A stretch of 46,218 bases of DNA. Source: Burkholderiaceae bacterium (GTDB lineage Bacteria; Pseudomonadota; Gammaproteobacteria; Burkholderiales; Burkholderiaceae_B). How positions within the stretch are numbered: the stretch's first letter is position 1; each line of letters begins with the position of its first letter. Under the pieces are notes generated by a model. It did not search any database and was not told where the DNA came from. It worked only from the letters and a program-made list of their open reading frames with translations. A program made the position numbers and the translations under genes. The stretch lies in contig SCSG01000048.1 in the NCBI GenBank assembly GCA_004322135.1, positions 1 to 46,218 on the forward strand. The letters run 5' to 3'. Positions 44,290 through 46,218 of this stretch are shown in pieces.

Positions 44290-44853
44290 TTGTTATCCGT
44301 TTTCTTCACCACGCGGCATTGTCTCGACTGGCACGCACTGAAGTCCGTATTCATGTTCTCGCTGCTGGCGTCGCTGGCCGGGGTATCGGCGCCTGCCGCC
44401 GCTACGCGGGCCCAGGCCCCGGCGCTGTCGCAGGCATTGGCCCCGACACAGGCTGCGGGGGCGCAGGTATCGGCCCAGGCGTACGTCCAGGCCCGGGCAC
44501 CAGAACAGGCACCAGCACCAGCACAGGCATCGGCATCGGCATCGGCCGCAGGGGCGGCGCAAGAAGCGTTGATTCGGGCGCGGGCACTGGGTCCGGGCCT
44601 GGCGAAAGCGAATAACTGCATTGCCTGTCATACCGTCGAACGGCAGCGTGTTGGGCCCGCCTTTAAGGCGATTGCCCAACGATTTGCGGGCAATGAGGCG
44701 GCCGTCGATGCCCTGGCATACAGCATTCGCCACGGTGGTGGAGGGCGCTGGGGCCCCATACCGATGCCGGCCCAACCGCAAGTAACCGAGGACTCTGCGC
44801 GTACGCTGGCGCAGTGGATCCTGTCGCTTGCAAGCAATACACCAGCCAAATAA
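44290..44853 (+). CDS. c-type cytochrome with low-complexity linker
   Basis: Exported mono-heme cytochrome c of about 187 aa. The heme site CIACH lies near residue 116, and the Met ligand is in GPIPMPAQ near 155. Between the signal (cleavage near SAPAAA) and the heme domain is an Ala/Pro/Gln-rich linker (about 40-95) encoded by short tandem repeats, for example GCATCG units near 44528. The start is uncertain: a TTG at 44290 gives a basic N-terminus before the signal, while the ATG at 44353 gives a shorter one. The electron partner is unknown. Confidence 0.82.
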   Translation: MLSVFFTTRHCLDWHALKSVFMFSLLASLAGVSAPAAATRAQAPALSQALAPTQAAGAQVSAQAYVQARAPEQAPAPAQASASASAAGAAQEALIRARALGPGLAKANNCIACHTVERQRVGPAFKAIAQRFAGNEAAVDALAYSIRHGGGGRWGPIPMPAQPQVTEDSARTLAQWILSLASNTPAK

Positions 44854-45099
44854 ATGTTGGCGTCCACTGCTGCGGATGAAGCGGCGGGAGTGCAGCACCA
44901 GATTCGTCACACGCGCGGTGGTCAAAGACTTAAACTAGCCACGTATGGGCGTCAGTGTCTGCTAGGGTGCTGCCTGATGGATTCGGCGGCTGGTTGGCAC
45001 GTGCGAGCAAATCGGCAGTCGTCCTGTAAGCCAGCCGCCGGCAAACTGACCGGACAGGGCACGAGGCGCCAGGTTGGTTGAACATCAAGGTGAAACACA
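44854..45099 (+). other. 246-bp intergenic gap
   Basis: Non-coding sequence between the cytochrome and msrA, with no convincing gene. GC content is normal. I looked for a riboswitch or tRNA and found none. A promoter for msrA is expected here but cannot be placed with confidence. Confidence 0.4.
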
Positions 45100-45654
45100 A
45101 TGGGTACAAGTGCGGAAGTGGCAGTCAAAAATGAGAGCGTGATTCTTGGCGGTGGTTGCTTCTGGTGCACCGAGTCGGTTTTTCTGGCGGTTCGTGGTGT
45201 GCAGGAAGTGGTGCCGGGCTATAGCGGGGGCCGTATCGATAACCCCAGCTACGAGCGTGTTTGCCGCGGGGATACCGGGCATGTGGAAGTCGTTCGGGTT
45301 ACCTTCGATCCCGATGTCGTAAGCCTTGAAACGTTGCTGGAGATATTTTTCGCAACGCACGATCCTGCTTCCCTGAACAGGCAGGGTGCCGATGAAGGCA
45401 CCCAATATGCGTCGGTTGTTTTCTACGGAAACTCGCGGCAGAAGGAAATCGCAGAGCAGGTCATGGCGCGTGTTGCGCAGTCGCTGGGAAGCAAATTGGT
45501 GACGCGTCTGGAACTTGCCCCGCAGTTCTGGCCGGCCGAGGGATACCATCACGACTATTATGCGAAGCACCCACAGCAGGGCTACTGCCAGGTAGTCATT
45601 TCGCCGAAAATGGCGAAGCTCCGTAAAAAATTCGCGCCCCTTTTGCAGTCCTGA
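45100..45654 (+). CDS. msrA: peptide methionine sulfoxide reductase MsrA
   Basis: Repair enzyme of 184 aa that reduces the S-form of methionine sulfoxide in proteins or free. The catalytic Cys20 is in GGGCFWCTESVF. TGHVEVVRVTFDPDVVSLE and FWPAEGYHHDYY near the C-terminus are family motifs. The other possible resolving Cys is in GYCQVVISPK near 168. It has no signal peptide and is cytoplasmic. It is the last protein gene before the ribosomal RNA promoter region. Confidence 0.95.
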   Translation: MGTSAEVAVKNESVILGGGCFWCTESVFLAVRGVQEVVPGYSGGRIDNPSYERVCRGDTGHVEVVRVTFDPDVVSLETLLEIFFATHDPASLNRQGADEGTQYASVVFYGNSRQKEIAEQVMARVAQSLGSKLVTRLELAPQFWPAEGYHHDYYAKHPQQGYCQVVISPKMAKLRKKFAPLLQS

Positions 45655-45801
45655 TTAGGCGGTGGTTGTGGTGCACCGCCGGGTAAAACATGCCCGCGGT
45701 GCAAAGATGCGTGCTGTCGCTGAAGGGCCGTAGCGGTGGTGCCCCGCCCGGTGAAAATACCTCTATTCAGTGGGCGTTGCCGCCGGCGGCGGCGGGCGAG
45801 T

Positions 45802-45830
45802 TGCACGCGGGGCGCAGGCTTGCTATAGTA
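45802..45830 (+). promoter_or_regulatory. upstream rRNA operon promoter (P1 candidate)
   Basis: TTGCAC (45802-45807), a 17-bp spacer and TATAGT (45825-45830) make a good sigma-70 promoter reading toward the rRNA leader. It lies about 235 bp upstream of a second one, consistent with the tandem promoters common before rRNA operons. Confidence 0.6.
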
Positions 45831-46038
45831 GCGGTCTTTCGCCGCGCGGCCTGGGGTTTTCCCTAGCGTTTCGCGGGGCGAAGCCTCCTCGTGGAGCTGG
45901 GCCTTTTGGTGGTGTAGAAAGGGGCCCCGCGGCCGGGCCGCAAGGCGCGGGTAAACGGGGGGCAGCAGGGCGAAGCAGGCGGGGTCGCGAGGCGGGGTGG
46001 TGCGGGGCGTGGGTGAAGCGGATTGAAGGGCGATCAAC
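45831..46038. other. G-rich stretch between the two rRNA promoters
   Basis: About 200 bp of strongly GC-rich sequence with many runs of three to six G on the plus strand, for example between 45950 and 46012. It would be transcribed from the upstream promoter. A glycine-rich open frame here looks like an effect of base composition, not a gene. Confidence 0.5.
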
Positions 46039-46067
46039 TTGACAGCGCGTTTAAATCGGGTCATACT
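46039..46067 (+). promoter_or_regulatory. rRNA operon promoter (P2 candidate)
   Basis: TTGACA (46039-46044), exactly the -35 consensus, a 17-bp spacer, and CATACT (46062-46067). Transcription should start near 46074, about 36 bp before the boxA-like element. Confidence 0.75.
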
Positions 46068-46073
46068 TTCGCT

Positions 46074-46218
46074 TCTCTACTTTACGCGGGTTGGCAGTTT
46101 AAACCCCTTGTTCTTTAACAATTCAACAACCGATAAGTGTGGGCGCTTGGAATGCGCGAGGCCACTCCTTCTCACGAAGGGGATGCCAGAAGCAAATCAG
46201 GTGCTCACCAAATTGAAG
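46074..46218 (+). other. rRNA operon leader (16S precursor, partial)
   Basis: Leader of a ribosomal RNA operon running off the window. TGTTCTTTAACAATT (46109-46123) is the boxA antitermination element, followed by GTGTGGGCGCTTGG (46138-46150), typical of the boxC region. A hairpin CCTTC-TCAC-GAAGG lies at 46167-46180. The mature 16S rRNA is expected a short distance past the right edge. Confidence 0.9.

Noticed and set aside
44277-44615. Gly/Thr- or Pro-rich open frames in other frames of the cytochrome linker
   Set aside because: They are the same short DNA repeats read in other frames, with no domain.
44854-45099. Cobalamin-type riboswitch before msrA
   Set aside because: Some short GC-rich stems were seen, but the conserved B12-box and core sequences are missing.
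45770-46042. Glycine-rich open frame before the rRNA leader
   Set aside because: It overlaps both rRNA promoters, has no ribosome site and reflects G-rich composition.
1-46218. Mobile elements, prophage, CRISPR, tRNA
   Set aside because: No transposase or integrase, no regularly spaced repeats, and no tRNA T-loop with acceptor pairing were found by reading; a tRNAscan and IS search would settle this.

Overview
The window looks like a chromosomal segment of a GC-rich betaproteobacterium, most likely Burkholderiales/Alcaligenaceae (Bordetella, Achromobacter or Pusillimonas-like). I infer this from the ybgC-tolQRA-tolB-pal-cpoB order, the zapB-like/zapA/6S RNA arrangement, the protein sequences, and a typical rRNA leader with boxA at the right edge. 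No database was searched, so the genus is an inference.

Layout. (1) 227-4724: a tightly overlapped molybdenum hydroxylase operon (large Mo subunit, FAD subunit, 2Fe-2S subunit, CoxG-like protein). (2) 4798-9582: a branched-chain amino acid-type ABC importer, with one permease fused to its ATPase. (3) 9656-11986: a cytoplasmic DMSO reductase-family molybdoenzyme, followed by a sirtuin (12059-12952). Regions 1-3 read in one direction and look like an uptake and oxidation system for an unknown small molecule. (4) 13006-13930: a TPP riboswitch followed by a short-chain dehydrogenase. (5) 14012-17589: an AraC regulator and a di-iron/MBL protein on the minus strand, divergent from an aldehyde dehydrogenase. 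(6) 17948-21901: a damaged tripartite efflux locus. The front of an outer-membrane factor runs directly into the tail of a membrane-fusion protein, followed by an intact RND pump. (7) 21981-32139: unlinked metabolic and repair genes: YyaL-like protein, PEP mutase/ICL-type lyase, old yellow enzyme, ArfB, AhpD-like protein, methyltransferase, CysE, hydroxyacid dehydrogenase, Tag glycosylase, a copper chaperone and a hydrolase. (8) 32249-37725 (minus): the Tol-Pal envelope cluster. (9) 37832-41158: proS and rppH (divergent), then a beta-hydroxyacid dehydrogenase. (10) 41369-45654: zapB-like, zapA, 6S RNA, a SIMPL protein, lgt, a c-type cytochrome and msrA. (11) 45655-46218: the promoter region and leader of a ribosomal RNA operon whose 16S gene lies beyond the window.

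Most of the window is ordinary core genome. The parts most worth a second look are the efflux deletion scar near 18530, the TPP riboswitch on an oxidoreductase that is not an obvious thiamine gene, the molybdoenzyme/transporter island at the left, and the strong terminator between pal and cpoB. I saw no insertion sequence, prophage, CRISPR array, tRNA or toxin-antitoxin pair.
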